From: Microbacterium oryzae
GTDB taxonomy: Bacteria; Actinomycetota; Actinomycetes; Actinomycetales; Microbacteriaceae
NCBI RefSeq assembly: GCF_009735645.1
Contig: NZ_CP032550.1
Location: forward strand, 682,001 to 746,000
DNA length: 64,000 nt
Direction of reading: 5' to 3'
Below, piece after piece: positions 23,620 through 31,760 of this stretch. The position numbers were made by a program, and so were the translations under genes. Position 1 is the first letter of the stretch, and every line of letters begins with the position of its first letter. The notes beneath the pieces are model-generated. The model was not told the DNA's origin and searched no databases. It saw only the letters and a list, made by a program, of their open reading frames with translations.

Positions 23620-23664
23620 TCGCCTTCTTCCAAGGGGTGGGCACCCGACAACGTAGTCAGGAGA

Positions 23665-26196
23665 ATGAACGTGAGGAAATTCACAAATCGGTTGCTTGGC
23701 ATCACCGCCGCCGCGACCCTCGTCGCGGCCGGGGTTGTGCTCCCAGCGCTACCAGCCGCAGCCGCAACGGTAAGCGACGCGTGGACAGACAAGGCGCGAT
23801 ACGCCCCCGGTCAACAGGTCACTGTAACCGCCGAGGTCGCAGGAACCGGCAGCGTGCAGTTCTCCCTGGTGCACCTCGGTGTCGTCGTACAGACGGGAAC
23901 TGTCCAAGCCACCGGAGCCGGAACAGTGAGCTGGACCGTCACGCCACCGACCGCTGACTTCACCGGGTACATGGTGCACGTCGACGCGGGGACCACTGCG
24001 ACCCAGACAGCGATCGACGTTTCCAGCACCTGGACACGATTTCCACGAATGGGCTACCTCGACGAATACCCCGCCGGCATGACTGCAACCGAGCGAGAGG
24101 AAGTCGTTTCCGAACTGTCGGAGAAGTATCACCTCAACGCGCTGCAGTATTACGACTGGATGTGGCGCCACGAGGCCCCAATCGAGCGCGACAGCTCGGG
24201 CGAGCTCGTCGACACATGGACCGCGTGGAACGGCGATGTGATAGCCCCCTCCACGGTGTCCGGACTTATCGACGCGGGACACGAGCTCAACATGGCCGCG
24301 TTGCCATACTCCATGAGCTACGCCGCCCTCGAGGGATTCACTACGAACGGAGTGAGCGCCGACTGGCGCTTGAAGTACGCGAAAGACGGCACCGACTGGA
24401 AGTTCCAGATGTTGCCCAACCGTCCCGACACCAACTTGTGGATCATGGATCCGACCAACACCGACTGGCGGGACCACATCACCGCGCAGTACTCCGATCA
24501 AATCGACACGTTCGATTTCGACGGCACCCACATCGACCAACTCGGCAACTGGGGAGACGGCGCCTCGAACGGCGGCATGACCGATGCCGCGGGCAACCCT
24601 GTCGACATCCCCATCGGATTCCGTGACCTCGTTGCAGACACCCGCGAACAGACCGGCAAGCCTGTCGGCTTTAACGCGGTCGACGGGTTCGCGGGCTCAT
24701 CCCTCGCTAGCTCGAGCAGCGACTACCTCTACACCGAGCTGTGGGAAAACCACGAGACGTACGCCGAAGTCCAGGACTACCTCGCCACCCAGCGTGCGCA
24801 GTCCGGAGGAAAGGCAGCTGTCACCGCCGCATACCTGAACTACTGAAGCAACACGGGCGACCGCTACGAGGCGGAAGCAGGAGTCCGAGTTGGTGTCGGC
24901 ACCAACACCAATCACCCGGGCTACTCGGGGTCCGGATTCGTTGACCAGTTCGGGGACATCGGCGACAGCGTCACTCTCAGTGTGAACGTTCCAGAGTCGC
25001 GCCGGTACGGAATTGTGCCCGCCTGGACCAACGGCACCGGAAACACCGCAACAAGAACCGTATGGGTCGACGGTGTGAAAACGGGCACGCTGCGGATGTC
25101 CCCAACCAACGGGTGGGACGCCTGGAACACCGAAGCCGGCTTCGGCACCTACCTGTCAGCTGGTAATCACACCATCAAGGTGTCCGTGGAGTCCACAGAT
25201 ACGGGGTTCATCAACCTCGACAGCATCACCCTAGGAACCTTCAACACCCCTTCCGTGCAGCTCGCAAACGCCGCACTCGCGGCCAGTGGGGCCACGCACA
25301 TCGAGATGGGCCAGGGGGATCAGATGCTTGTCGCTCCGTACTTCTTGGACGACTCCAAGCAGATGAGCAACGAACTCCAGAAATGGATGGGGTCCTACTA
25401 CGACGTGGTCACGGGATACGAAAACCTGTTCTACGGACCCACGCTGCGCCAGCTTCCCAACGCAGTCGAAGTGACGGGACACACGGTCAGCGACGACGGC
25501 ACCGCCGACACCATCTGGGCGACGCCAATGCGAAACGACGGACGGGACATCCTGCACCTCATCAACCTGGAGGGCAACGACGATCGCTGGCGCGAGCCTG
25601 CTGCGTCCGCACCTGCGCTGACGAACCTGCCGGTCAAGTACTACTTGGACGACAAGCCGTTCCCCTCCACCATCCGCGTCGCAAGTCCAGACAACGGCGG
25701 ACGTTCCCAGACTCTGAACTTCACAACGGGCACAGACGGGGGCGGCAAATTTGTCTCCTTCACCGTCCCCCAGCTCAAGAACTGGAGCTTCGTCTACTTC
25801 GGAGACTCGACGCGAGATAACGGCAACGTCGTGACGCAGGCAAGCAAGTGCTTGGACGTCGCAGGTGGGAACACCGCCAACGGCACCGCGGTACAGGTGT
25901 GGGATTGTGCAAGCGTCCCCGCGATGGACTGGACCTACTCAAACAACAAGCTGCAGGCACTAGGCAAATGCCTCGACCTGGTCGCGGGGGGCACCGCGGA
26001 CGGAACACTCGCCCACCTGTGGGATTGCTCCTCCGTAGCCAGCCAGACCTGGGAACGCACCGGGCAGAGTCAGTACCGCAACCCCGCTAGCGGCAAATGC
26101 CTCGACATCGTGGGCGGATCGCTCACGAACGGCACTCGAGTTCACCTCTGGTCATGTCACACCGGCGCAAGCCAGAAGTGGACCACACCGCAGTAA
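23665..26196 (+). pseudogene. Secreted GH66 enzyme with CBM35 and ricin-type domains, interrupted by in-frame TGA
   Basis: One reading frame of 844 codons broken by a single TGA at 24,844-24,846; the frame is the same on both sides. Before the stop: a Sec signal (to about residue 34, PAAAA), an N-terminal sandwich domain, and the GH66 barrel with DFDGTHIDQLG (nucleophile region) and LYTELWENHETYAEVQ (acid Glu). After it: a CBM35 module (RYEAEAGVRVGVG...INLDSITL), the last part of GH66 (EMGQGDQMLVAPYF, YYDVVTGYENL), and a C-terminal ricin/CBM13 trefoil with repeated KCLDV/KCLDL/KCLDI motifs. A CBM35 inserted in GH66 is the layout of cycloisomaltooligosaccharide glucanotransferases. One base change could restore the frame. 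Confidence 0.85.
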
Positions 26197-26202
26197 ACCG
26201 CA

Positions 26203-26240
26203 GACGTTCGGTGGGGGTGTCAGCGCCCCCACCGAACGTC
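26203..26240 (+). terminator. Terminator of the alpha-glucan operon
   Basis: 15-bp perfect stem (GACGTTCGGTGGGGG with CCCCCACCGAACGTC) and an 8-nt loop, six bases after the stop of the secreted GH66 gene. No strong T-run, as is common in actinobacteria. Confidence 0.88.
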
Positions 26241-26372
26241 GCCGACATCAACCTGTACAGCGGGTAGTGGGCCGCGCGACCCCTCGAGCTTTGCCACGCA
26301 CGAGGCCGTTGCTGGGCGGACCAACCGCGTCCGGCTCGCACGATTGGCGATTCCCGGGTTGCGGACCGTCAC

Positions 26373-26394
26373 GCCGGAAACGATCGATTCTGGC
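26373..26394. promoter_or_regulatory. Imperfect palindrome with CGATCG core
   Basis: 22 bp, outer arms GCC/GGC and GAA/TTC around ACGATCGA, two mismatched pairs. Similar core to the perfect palindrome at 15,821-15,840. It lies 177 bp beyond the secreted GH66 stop. Meaning uncertain. Confidence 0.3.
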
Positions 26395-26568
26395 GCACGG
26401 GCCCGCATAGCTGGTCAGCAGCGCGACACGCCGCTACCTTGAACACCGAAACCCCTTGCCGAAACCGAATCACGCCGAAACGCGGGCAGTACCCTTTCGG
26501 CGCGACTGCAGGGCCGAGCGAATGCGCCCTCCCAAGGATCATTTCGTGCGTAGCTATGCTTCGGGCGG

Positions 26569-26598
26569 TGTCCCGATAGACGGTCCTTCACCGCTACA
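26569..26598 (+). repeat. Dispersed 30-bp hairpin repeat, copy 11
   Basis: Left arm TGTCCCG perfect; centre ATAGACGGTCCTTCAC; right arm decayed to CGCTACA. It is the last copy, and none was found from here to 64,000. Confidence 0.75.
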
Positions 26599-26743
26599 CG
26601 CGTTTCCTTGGCGTCAAGAAGCCGACTTTTCGGATACCTGCCTGACCGGCCCGATTCCCGTATACCTGTCCCGCAAAATTGCCCGGTGAAGGTGCCTCAA
26701 ACGCTACACGGTCACGTGCCCGGTCTCGAGCGCGGGGACGCCG

Positions 26744-26860
26744 CTACTCAACTGCGGACCGCGGAGTCAGAATCACGGCGGTGGCGATCGCAGCGGCAGT
26801 GAAGCCGAGCACTCCGGTGGCGAGCAGCGCGGGCCGCGCCGGCCACACCGCGTAGTTCAT
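26744..26860 (-). CDS. Tiny single-span membrane protein (candidate)
   Basis: 38 codons starting MNYAVWPARPALL, with one hydrophobic span (LLATGVLGFTAAAIATAVIL) and a short polar end. Its ATG overlaps the stop of the preceding minus-strand frame (ATGA), which supports real coding. No family is recognised. Confidence 0.4.
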   Translation of the reverse strand: MNYAVWPARPALLATGVLGFTAAAIATAVILTPRSAVE

Positions 26861-27018
26861 GACTTCGTAGTGTTCCCGTCCCAGGCGCCCTCGAAGTCCG
26901 TCGTCCCCTTCGCGCTCAGGACGATCTCGACGACGAGCGACACCATCGGAATGAGCCAGACCAGCGTCCAGACAAACGGTCGCGCGACCGCGGAGCTGCG
27001 CGACTCATGCCTCGGCCG
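26857..27018 (-). pseudogene. 5'-truncated membrane-protein gene at the accessory/core junction
   Basis: The frame reads ...VARPFVWTLVWLIPMVSLVVEIVLS and ends TTDFEGAWDGNTTKS before a TGA that overlaps the next start. The hydrophobic helix and acidic tail look coding, but the frame is closed by a stop at 27,019-27,021 and has no ATG or GTG before the helix. I read it as the 3' end of a core-side gene whose start was lost. A start at the internal ATG (28 codons) is the alternative. Confidence 0.4.
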
Positions 27019-27090
27019 TCACGTTTCGAGGTCGTGCGCTTGCGCTGAGCAGCGGCCCACCCGTCCTCGCCCGAGGGCGTGCGGGCGACG

Positions 27091-27825
27091 TCATTCGCGC
27101 TCAGTCGTGCTCCTCCTGCGCAGCACGAGCGTCACCAACAGCGCAAGAGCGCTCAACCCCGTCCCGTACGCGGGGATCGACTCGCTCCACGGAGTCGTGT
27201 CGTACGAGGAGTAGCCGACGAAGAGCGGAGCCATGGCGTAGACAACCACGCCGCCGCCCGCCGTGAACAGCCCGGTCGGCAGCAGTGCGAGCGCGAGCAG
27301 GGGAGCGCGGACGTAGGTCGTCGCCCACCATGCGACCCACGCCACTTGACCGAGGACGGCGACGTGAGCCGTCCACCCGGTGAGCGCAGAGGGAGAACCC
27401 AGCTGACCGGACGCGAGAGCGTGGACGCCGCCGAAGGCGAAGGCCGCGGCGGTCACAGCGGCGGATGCCCACAGCAGCGGTCCGCGAGGGCGTGCGACGC
27501 CAAGGGTGGCGACCAATACGGCGACGGCGACGAGCATCAGGCCGGCGCCGAAGAGCTGAGCGGCACCGTCGATCACCGTCCACGGCGCGGACGGATTCTG
27601 ATAGTCGAAGAGATGGTCCTCGAGCAGGCCGCACATGCTCGTGTCGTTCTCGTCGCCGACGAAGCGCGGGCACTGCGTCCAGCGGCGAGACGAGGCCATC
27701 AGCTGCAGAGGCACGGACGCCGCCAGGAGAACGGCAGCGCTGACCGTCGCGATCGTGGCAGTGCGCGACATCGATCCCGCCGAGTGGCGGGTGCGAGCGA
27801 TGGCCGAGGTGCTCATGGCGGTCAC
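27091..27825 (-). CDS. Polytopic membrane protein
   Basis: 244 residues (or 241 from a second ATG), with about six hydrophobic segments, the first at residues 24-46. Between the first two is an extracytoplasmic loop with two cysteines and charged residues (WTQCPRFVGDENDTSMCGLLEDH). No known domain is recognised. It has no clear operon partner and is divergent from the small gene at 27,885. Codon use is like the core genes downstream. Function unknown. Confidence 0.65.
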   Translation of the reverse strand: MTAMSTSAIARTRHSAGSMSRTATIATVSAAVLLAASVPLQLMASSRRWTQCPRFVGDENDTSMCGLLEDHLFDYQNPSAPWTVIDGAAQLFGAGLMLVAVAVLVATLGVARPRGPLLWASAAVTAAAFAFGGVHALASGQLGSPSALTGWTAHVAVLGQVAWVAWWATTYVRAPLLALALLPTGLFTAGGGVVVYAMAPLFVGYSSYDTTPWSESIPAYGTGLSALALLVTLVLRRRSTTERE

Positions 27826-27884
27826 GCTAGCGGAACGATCTCCGCACAGCGATGGGGTGCGACAGCGGAGTGCGACAGAGGATC

Positions 27885-28058
27885 ATGGCCGCCATGAAGG
27901 GTTCCGCGAAGGTCGCGCTGAGCCTCGTGCCGATGGCGATCTTCGTCATCGTGCTGGGGGTCCTCATCGCTCAGCAGACTGAGCGCCGGCTGCCCTACGG
28001 CGGCTACTGCGACAGCACCACAGCGCAGTGCGCGACCCTCGACCCACCCGATCACTGA
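27885..28058 (+). CDS. Small membrane protein
   Basis: 57 residues from MAAMKGSAK; AGAGG lies six bases upstream, which decides against the earlier in-frame start at 27,852. One hydrophobic span (VALSLVPMAIFVIVLGVLIAQQ) is followed by a short outside tail with two cysteines (YCDSTTAQC). No family is recognised. Confidence 0.55.
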   Translation: MAAMKGSAKVALSLVPMAIFVIVLGVLIAQQTERRLPYGGYCDSTTAQCATLDPPDH

Positions 28059-28106
28059 CGAGAGCGGGGCACCCGGGCCGCCTCGGCCATCCGGCAGAAT
28101 GAGCGG

Positions 28107-28946
28107 ATGGCAGCGGAGGCGACGCTCGACGACATCGCGGTCGAACTCGCCGCGGTGCCGCCGGATGAGTTCGTCGCGGCTCGCACCGCGCGCGCCAAGG
28201 ATCTCGCCGACGCAGAGCTCGCCGCCGCAGTGCGCGGACTCCGGAAACCGCTGCTCGCCGCGTGGGTGGTCAACGTGTTCGTGCAGGACCGGCCGGACGA
28301 GATCGCGCAGGCGCTCGAGCTGGCAGCGGCGCTGCGCGAGGCGCAGGCGGAGCTCGACGCGCAGACCCTCTCCGCCCTTGGACGCCAGCGCCGCCAGCTC
28401 GTGCGCCAGCTCGCGCAGCAGGCCGCCGGCATCGCGAAGGACCGGGGCGTGCGTGTCTCTCCGAGCGCGATCGATGCGGTGCAGGAGACGTTCAATGCCG
28501 CGATGTTCGACGCCGACGCGGCGACGGCGGTCGCATCCGGGCGGCTGCTGCGCCCTCTCGAGGCAACCGGCGCCTTCCCCGCCGACCTCGACGGCGCGGT
28601 TTCCGGCTCCATACCTCAGCGTGCGACGGCTTCCGAGAACAAGGGGTCGGATGGCGATGCGCGGCGCCGCGCGCGGGCGGCGGTCCGCGAGGCGGAGAGG
28701 GAGCTCCAGCGCGCGGAACGCACCGAGGCCGACGTCGCATTGCGGCGAGAGAAGGCGGACGACGGCATCCGTCGCGCAACCGAGCGGGTCGCCGCGCTGC
28801 AGGCCGAGTTGGCGAAGGCCGAGAGCGAGGCGGAGCGCCTGAGACAAGAACTCGTCGACCTCAGCGACGAGGCCGACACGGCGTCGCGTTCGACGGCGGC
28901 CGCGCGCCGCGCGCTCGAGAAGGCGCGGGCGGCCGCGGGGGAGTAG
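28107..28946 (+). CDS. Hypothetical Ala/Glu/Arg-rich coiled-coil protein
   Basis: 279 residues, soluble. Residues 1-150 are helical with conserved-looking segments (PDEFVAARTARAKDLAD, LRKPLLAAWVVNVFV). Residues 180-270 form a long charged coiled coil (AERELQRAERTEADVALRREKADDGIRRATERVAALQAELAKAESEAERLRQEL, in pieces). The start follows CAGAAT by six bases, so the mRNA may be leaderless. No enzyme motif is seen. It lies 40 bp before holA on the same strand. A structural or binding role is possible; nothing more can be said. Confidence 0.65.
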   Translation: MAAEATLDDIAVELAAVPPDEFVAARTARAKDLADAELAAAVRGLRKPLLAAWVVNVFVQDRPDEIAQALELAAALREAQAELDAQTLSALGRQRRQLVRQLAQQAAGIAKDRGVRVSPSAIDAVQETFNAAMFDADAATAVASGRLLRPLEATGAFPADLDGAVSGSIPQRATASENKGSDGDARRRARAAVREAERELQRAERTEADVALRREKADDGIRRATERVAALQAELAKAESEAERLRQELVDLSDEADTASRSTAAARRALEKARAAAGE

Positions 28947-28986
28947 TCCCGGGAGGGGTGTCAGGGGCCGCCGGTAGGCTGAGTCC

Positions 28987-30036
28987 ATGGCCGCAGCACC
29001 CCGCAAGACCCCCGCGAAGGCGACGAAGACGGCCATCCCGCAGCTGTCGTGGCGGCGCCCGGAGCCGGCGCCGATCGTGCTCGTCTCCGGGCCGGAGGAG
29101 GTCTGCGCTGAGCGCGCGATCGCCGGTGTGCGCGACTACCTGAAGGCCGAGGATCCGTCGCTCGAGATCACCGACATCGTCGCATCGGACTACACCTCGG
29201 GCATGCTCCTCGCGGTGACCTCGCCGTCACTCTTCGGCGAGCCGCGGATGGTCCGGGTGTCGGCCGTGGAGAAATGCAGCGACGCGTTCCTCACCGAGGC
29301 GCTCGCGTACATCGAGGCTCCGCAGGAGGGCGCCACGCTCGTCCTCCGGCACAACGGCGCCACGGTTCGCGGGAAGAAGCTGCTCGACGCCATCCGCTCG
29401 GGCGTCGGCCGCGGCGTCGAGGTGCCGTGTCCTGCGGTGAAACGAGATGCCGACCGCTTCGACTTCGCCGCAGGAGAGTTCTCCGCAGCCGGGAAGCGGA
29501 TCGCGCCGAAGGCCCTGCAGGCGCTGACCCAGGCGTTCACCGGCCATCTCGCCGAGCTCGCCGCCGCGTGCCAGCAGCTCGTCGCCGACGTCGAGGGCGA
29601 CATCACCGAGGACGTCGTCACGCGCTACTACGGCGGCCGCGTGGAGACGAACGCCTTCGCCGTGGCCGACACCGCCATCGCCGGGCGCTACGGCGAGGCG
29701 CTCGTCGCGCTGCGGCACGCCCTCGACTCCGGGGCAGACCCGGTGCCGCTGGTCGCGGCGTTCGCGATGAAGCTGCGGACGATGGCGCGCGTTGCCGGCT
29801 CGCGCGAGCCCTCGCGCGCGCTCGCGACCCGCCTCGGGATGAAGGACTGGCAGGTCGACCGTGCGCGCCGAGACCTGCAGGCCGGATGGAACGAGCGTGC
29901 CCTCGCGCTGGCCATCCAGGCGATCGCCCGCGCCGACGCCGAGGTGAAGGGTGCGTCGCGCGACCCGGTCTTCGCCCTCGAGCGGATGGTGACGGTCATC
30001 GCCACGCGCGCCCCGTTCGGTGCTCCCACGCGCTGA
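28987..30036 (+). CDS. holA: DNA polymerase III subunit delta
   Basis: 349 residues. A basic N-terminal extension (APRKTPAKATKTA) precedes the delta fold, which begins at PIVLVSGPEEVCAERAI near residue 28. Further family segments are LFGEPRMVRVSAVEK, GKRIAPKALQALTQAF and the C-terminal helical part VPLVAAFAMKLRTMARVA. Delta opens the beta clamp within the clamp loader. TAGGCT lies six bases before the ATG, suggesting a leaderless mRNA. It faces the convergent rpsT gene, a common actinobacterial neighbourhood. Confidence 0.9.
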   Translation: MAAAPRKTPAKATKTAIPQLSWRRPEPAPIVLVSGPEEVCAERAIAGVRDYLKAEDPSLEITDIVASDYTSGMLLAVTSPSLFGEPRMVRVSAVEKCSDAFLTEALAYIEAPQEGATLVLRHNGATVRGKKLLDAIRSGVGRGVEVPCPAVKRDADRFDFAAGEFSAAGKRIAPKALQALTQAFTGHLAELAAACQQLVADVEGDITEDVVTRYYGGRVETNAFAVADTAIAGRYGEALVALRHALDSGADPVPLVAAFAMKLRTMARVAGSREPSRALATRLGMKDWQVDRARRDLQAGWNERALALAIQAIARADAEVKGASRDPVFALERMVTVIATRAPFGAPTR

Positions 30037-30501
30037 GACCTGCGACCACGTGTAGGGAACTGCGCACGCGCTTGGAGACCGCGGCCACGCGCCGAGACCG
30101 CGCCCACGCGCCGAGACTGCGTCCATGCGCCGAGACCGCACGCGCCGAGACAGACGCCGCGCGCTGCGGGCGAGATTGCTTCATCGCTCCCGGCCTGCGC
30201 GAATCCTCCCGGACTGCATGCTCCACGAGCGCACCCACCGCGTTCGCTCCGAGACAGCGCGTGGTGCACGCTGTGTCGGCGCGAAGGCGCAGGCCGTGAG
30301 CGACAGTGCTGTCTCGGAGCAGCGCCGCGCCGTAGCAGCGGAGTGCCGCACCGCGCATCCCGCCGGCTCGGCCGCCCCGCGCGTCCCGCCGGCTCGGCCG
30401 CCCCGCGCGTCCCGCCGGCTCGGCCGCCCCGCGCATCCCGCCGACACCCCCGCGCGCTGCGCCCCGCGCGTCGAACCGCACTACGCGCCCCCGCGCACAG
30501 C
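30037..30501. other. Gap of low-complexity GC-rich DNA between holA and rpsT
   Basis: No gene is supported, although GC-rich open frames cross it on both strands. Positions 30,057-30,155 hold a degenerate tandem of CACGCGCCGAGACCG-like units. Positions 30,352-30,444 hold an exact tandem repeat, listed separately. Confidence 0.6.
30352..30444 (+). repeat. 26-bp tandem repeat, about 3.5 units
   Basis: Three full units of 26 bp, differing only by A/G at one position, start at 30,352, 30,378 and 30,404; a partial fourth unit follows. Each unit contains CCCGCCGGCTCGGCCGCCC. Confidence 0.85.
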
Positions 30502-30536
30502 AGAAGGCCCGCCCCGCGATGCGGGACGGGCCTTCT
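30502..30536. terminator. Terminator downstream of rpsT
   Basis: Outer 10-bp stem AGAAGGCCCG / CGGGCCTTCT enclosing a second short CCCGC / GCGGG stem, 15 bases past the rpsT stop. Symmetric, so it may serve both convergent genes. Confidence 0.85.
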
Positions 30537-30551
30537 CCAGAGCGATGAGGC

Positions 30552-30812
30552 TCAGAGCGAAGAGACCTGCTTCGCCATGCCCGACTTGCGGTTGGCGGCC
30601 TGGTTCTTGTGGATGACGCCCTTGCTCACGGCCTTGTCGAGCTTCTTCGAGGCCTTCGCCAGGGTCGCCTCGGCGGCGGCCTTGTCGCCGGCGGCGACAG
30701 CCTCGCGCGTCTTGCGGACGAGCGACTTCAGCTCGCTCTTCACGGCCTTGTTGCGCTCGCGCGCCTTCTCGTTGGTCTTGATGCGCTTGATCTGCGACTT
30801 GATGTTTGCCAC
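30552..30812 (-). CDS. rpsT: 30S ribosomal protein S20
   Basis: 86 residues from a GTG start. The sequence is the usual basic helical S20: [21 protein letters not shown] at the start and [20 protein letters not shown] at the end. It binds 16S rRNA in the small subunit body. Full family length. A single-gene unit with its own terminator at 30,502-30,536. Confidence 0.97.
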   Translation of the reverse strand: MANIKSQIKRIKTNEKARERNKAVKSELKSLVRKTREAVAAGDKAAAEATLAKASKKLDKAVSKGVIHKNQAANRKSGMAKQVSSL

Positions 30813-30958
30813 GTCGAATGACTTTCGTTCGGAGTGATTCGGGCGATCCTGTGACGGCCGACCCGAGTGTGCTTCTTCAGTTGCCGCGTGACGAGAGAGG
30901 GGCGTCGTACGGCTGTGTGGGTGCCCCCACACGCAAGCCAAGGACCAATGCTACCAGG

Positions 30959-31690
30959 TCAGCCCTGGCCGTCCGCTCGCTCGACGGTCGCGATCGCGAG
31001 ATCGAGCACGGCGGCGAAGACCGCGGGCCGCATCGCCGTGACGAGGTGCGTGGAGCGCGGCACGACGATGAGCTCGGCATGCGGCACGAGGCGCGTGAAG
31101 AGGCGCTCGTGCAGGCGCAGCTGATCCCACTCGCCGTTCACGAACCAGGTGCGCGTCTGCAGCCGCGGCAGAGCCGAGCGCATGTCCAGGGTGGCGAGGC
31201 CGGACAGGGCCGCGTCCTCGGAGCGGAGCGCGTATCCTCCTGCCCCGAAGTCGAGGCGCGTCTCCTCGGGAAGGGTCGCCCGCAGCACGCGCTGGACGAG
31301 CCACATGCCGTTGCCGGGCATCCGCTGCATGCCCTGCAAAAGGAGGCGATACAGGCGGAGGCCTGCGCCGCGGGGGAGCGCGGTCGCTCCCACGGCGATG
31401 AGGGCCGCGACCGGTGGGGCGTCATCCTGCGCGAGGAGCGCGAGCGACAGCAGCCCGCCCATCGAGTGCGCGACGAGGAGCACGGGGCCGGCGGCGGCCG
31501 CCGAGCGGATGGCGCGGTCGATGGTGGCGAAGGCCTCGTCGAGGGACCAGTCCTCGTCCATCCGCGACCCGTGTCCGGGCAGGTCGATCGCGTGCACCAC
31601 GACGCCCCGCCGCTGCAGGTGCGCCACCTGCGCGCGCCACATCGTCGCCGACGTGCGGATGCCGTGCACGAGGACCACCTGCACGCTCAT
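30959..31690 (-). CDS. Alpha/beta-fold hydrolase
   Basis: 243 residues. Oxyanion-side HGIRTSATMW near residue 9, nucleophile elbow AHSMGG (Ser near 74), acid at GEWDQLRLHE and the catalytic His at STHLVTAMRP. It has the compact size of esterase/lipase-type hydrolases, with a cap domain around residues 110-170. No signal peptide. It is transcribed alone, with a palindromic terminator upstream belonging to the next operon. The substrate is unknown. Confidence 0.88.
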   Translation of the reverse strand: MSVQVVLVHGIRTSATMWRAQVAHLQRRGVVVHAIDLPGHGSRMDEDWSLDEAFATIDRAIRSAAAAGPVLLVAHSMGGLLSLALLAQDDAPPVAALIAVGATALPRGAGLRLYRLLLQGMQRMPGNGMWLVQRVLRATLPEETRLDFGAGGYALRSEDAALSGLATLDMRSALPRLQTRTWFVNGEWDQLRLHERLFTRLVPHAELIVVPRSTHLVTAMRPAVFAAVLDLAIATVERADGQG

Positions 31691-31717
31691 GCCGCCATGC
31701 TATCGACCACGCAGAAG

Positions 31718-31745
31718 GGGCCGACGGCAGCTGCCGTCGGCCCCT
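31718..31745 (-). terminator. Palindromic terminator after the peptide-binding protein gene
   Basis: A 28-bp perfect palindrome (half-site GGGGCCGACGGCAG) 15 bases past the stop at 31,761. It can form a 12- to 13-bp stem with a minimal loop. Confidence 0.8.
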
Positions 31746-31760
31746 CGGGGAGGGTGAGGA

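Larger units (their letters stand above)
26241..26743. other. Gap at the end of the accessory region
   Basis: No gene is supported. It contains the imperfect palindrome at 26,373-26,394, the GCCGAAACC-rich segment at 26,405-26,466 that resembles 15,892-15,946 in reverse, and repeat copy 11. Near 26,671-26,700 the string CCCGGTGAAGG followed by CGCTACACG could be a decayed inverted copy of the 30-bp repeat. Confidence 0.45.

Noticed and set aside
24844..24846. Selenocysteine at the in-frame TGA of the GH66 gene
   Set aside because: The position follows the catalytic barrel in a non-redox enzyme family and no recoding hairpin is evident; a simple nonsense change is more likely.
103..26598. The 30-bp repeats as a CRISPR or as ordinary rho-independent terminators
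   Set aside because: Spacing is 0.1-11 kb with genes between, so not a CRISPR. As terminators, a 7-bp stem with a 16-nt loop and no T-run is weak, the centre is conserved in sequence, and orientation does not follow the genes.
103..26598. Classical integron attC sites
   Set aside because: No RYYYAAC/GTTRRRY core sites or extrahelical-base pattern, and no integron integrase in the window. Cassette-like layout is kept as a hypothesis without this label.
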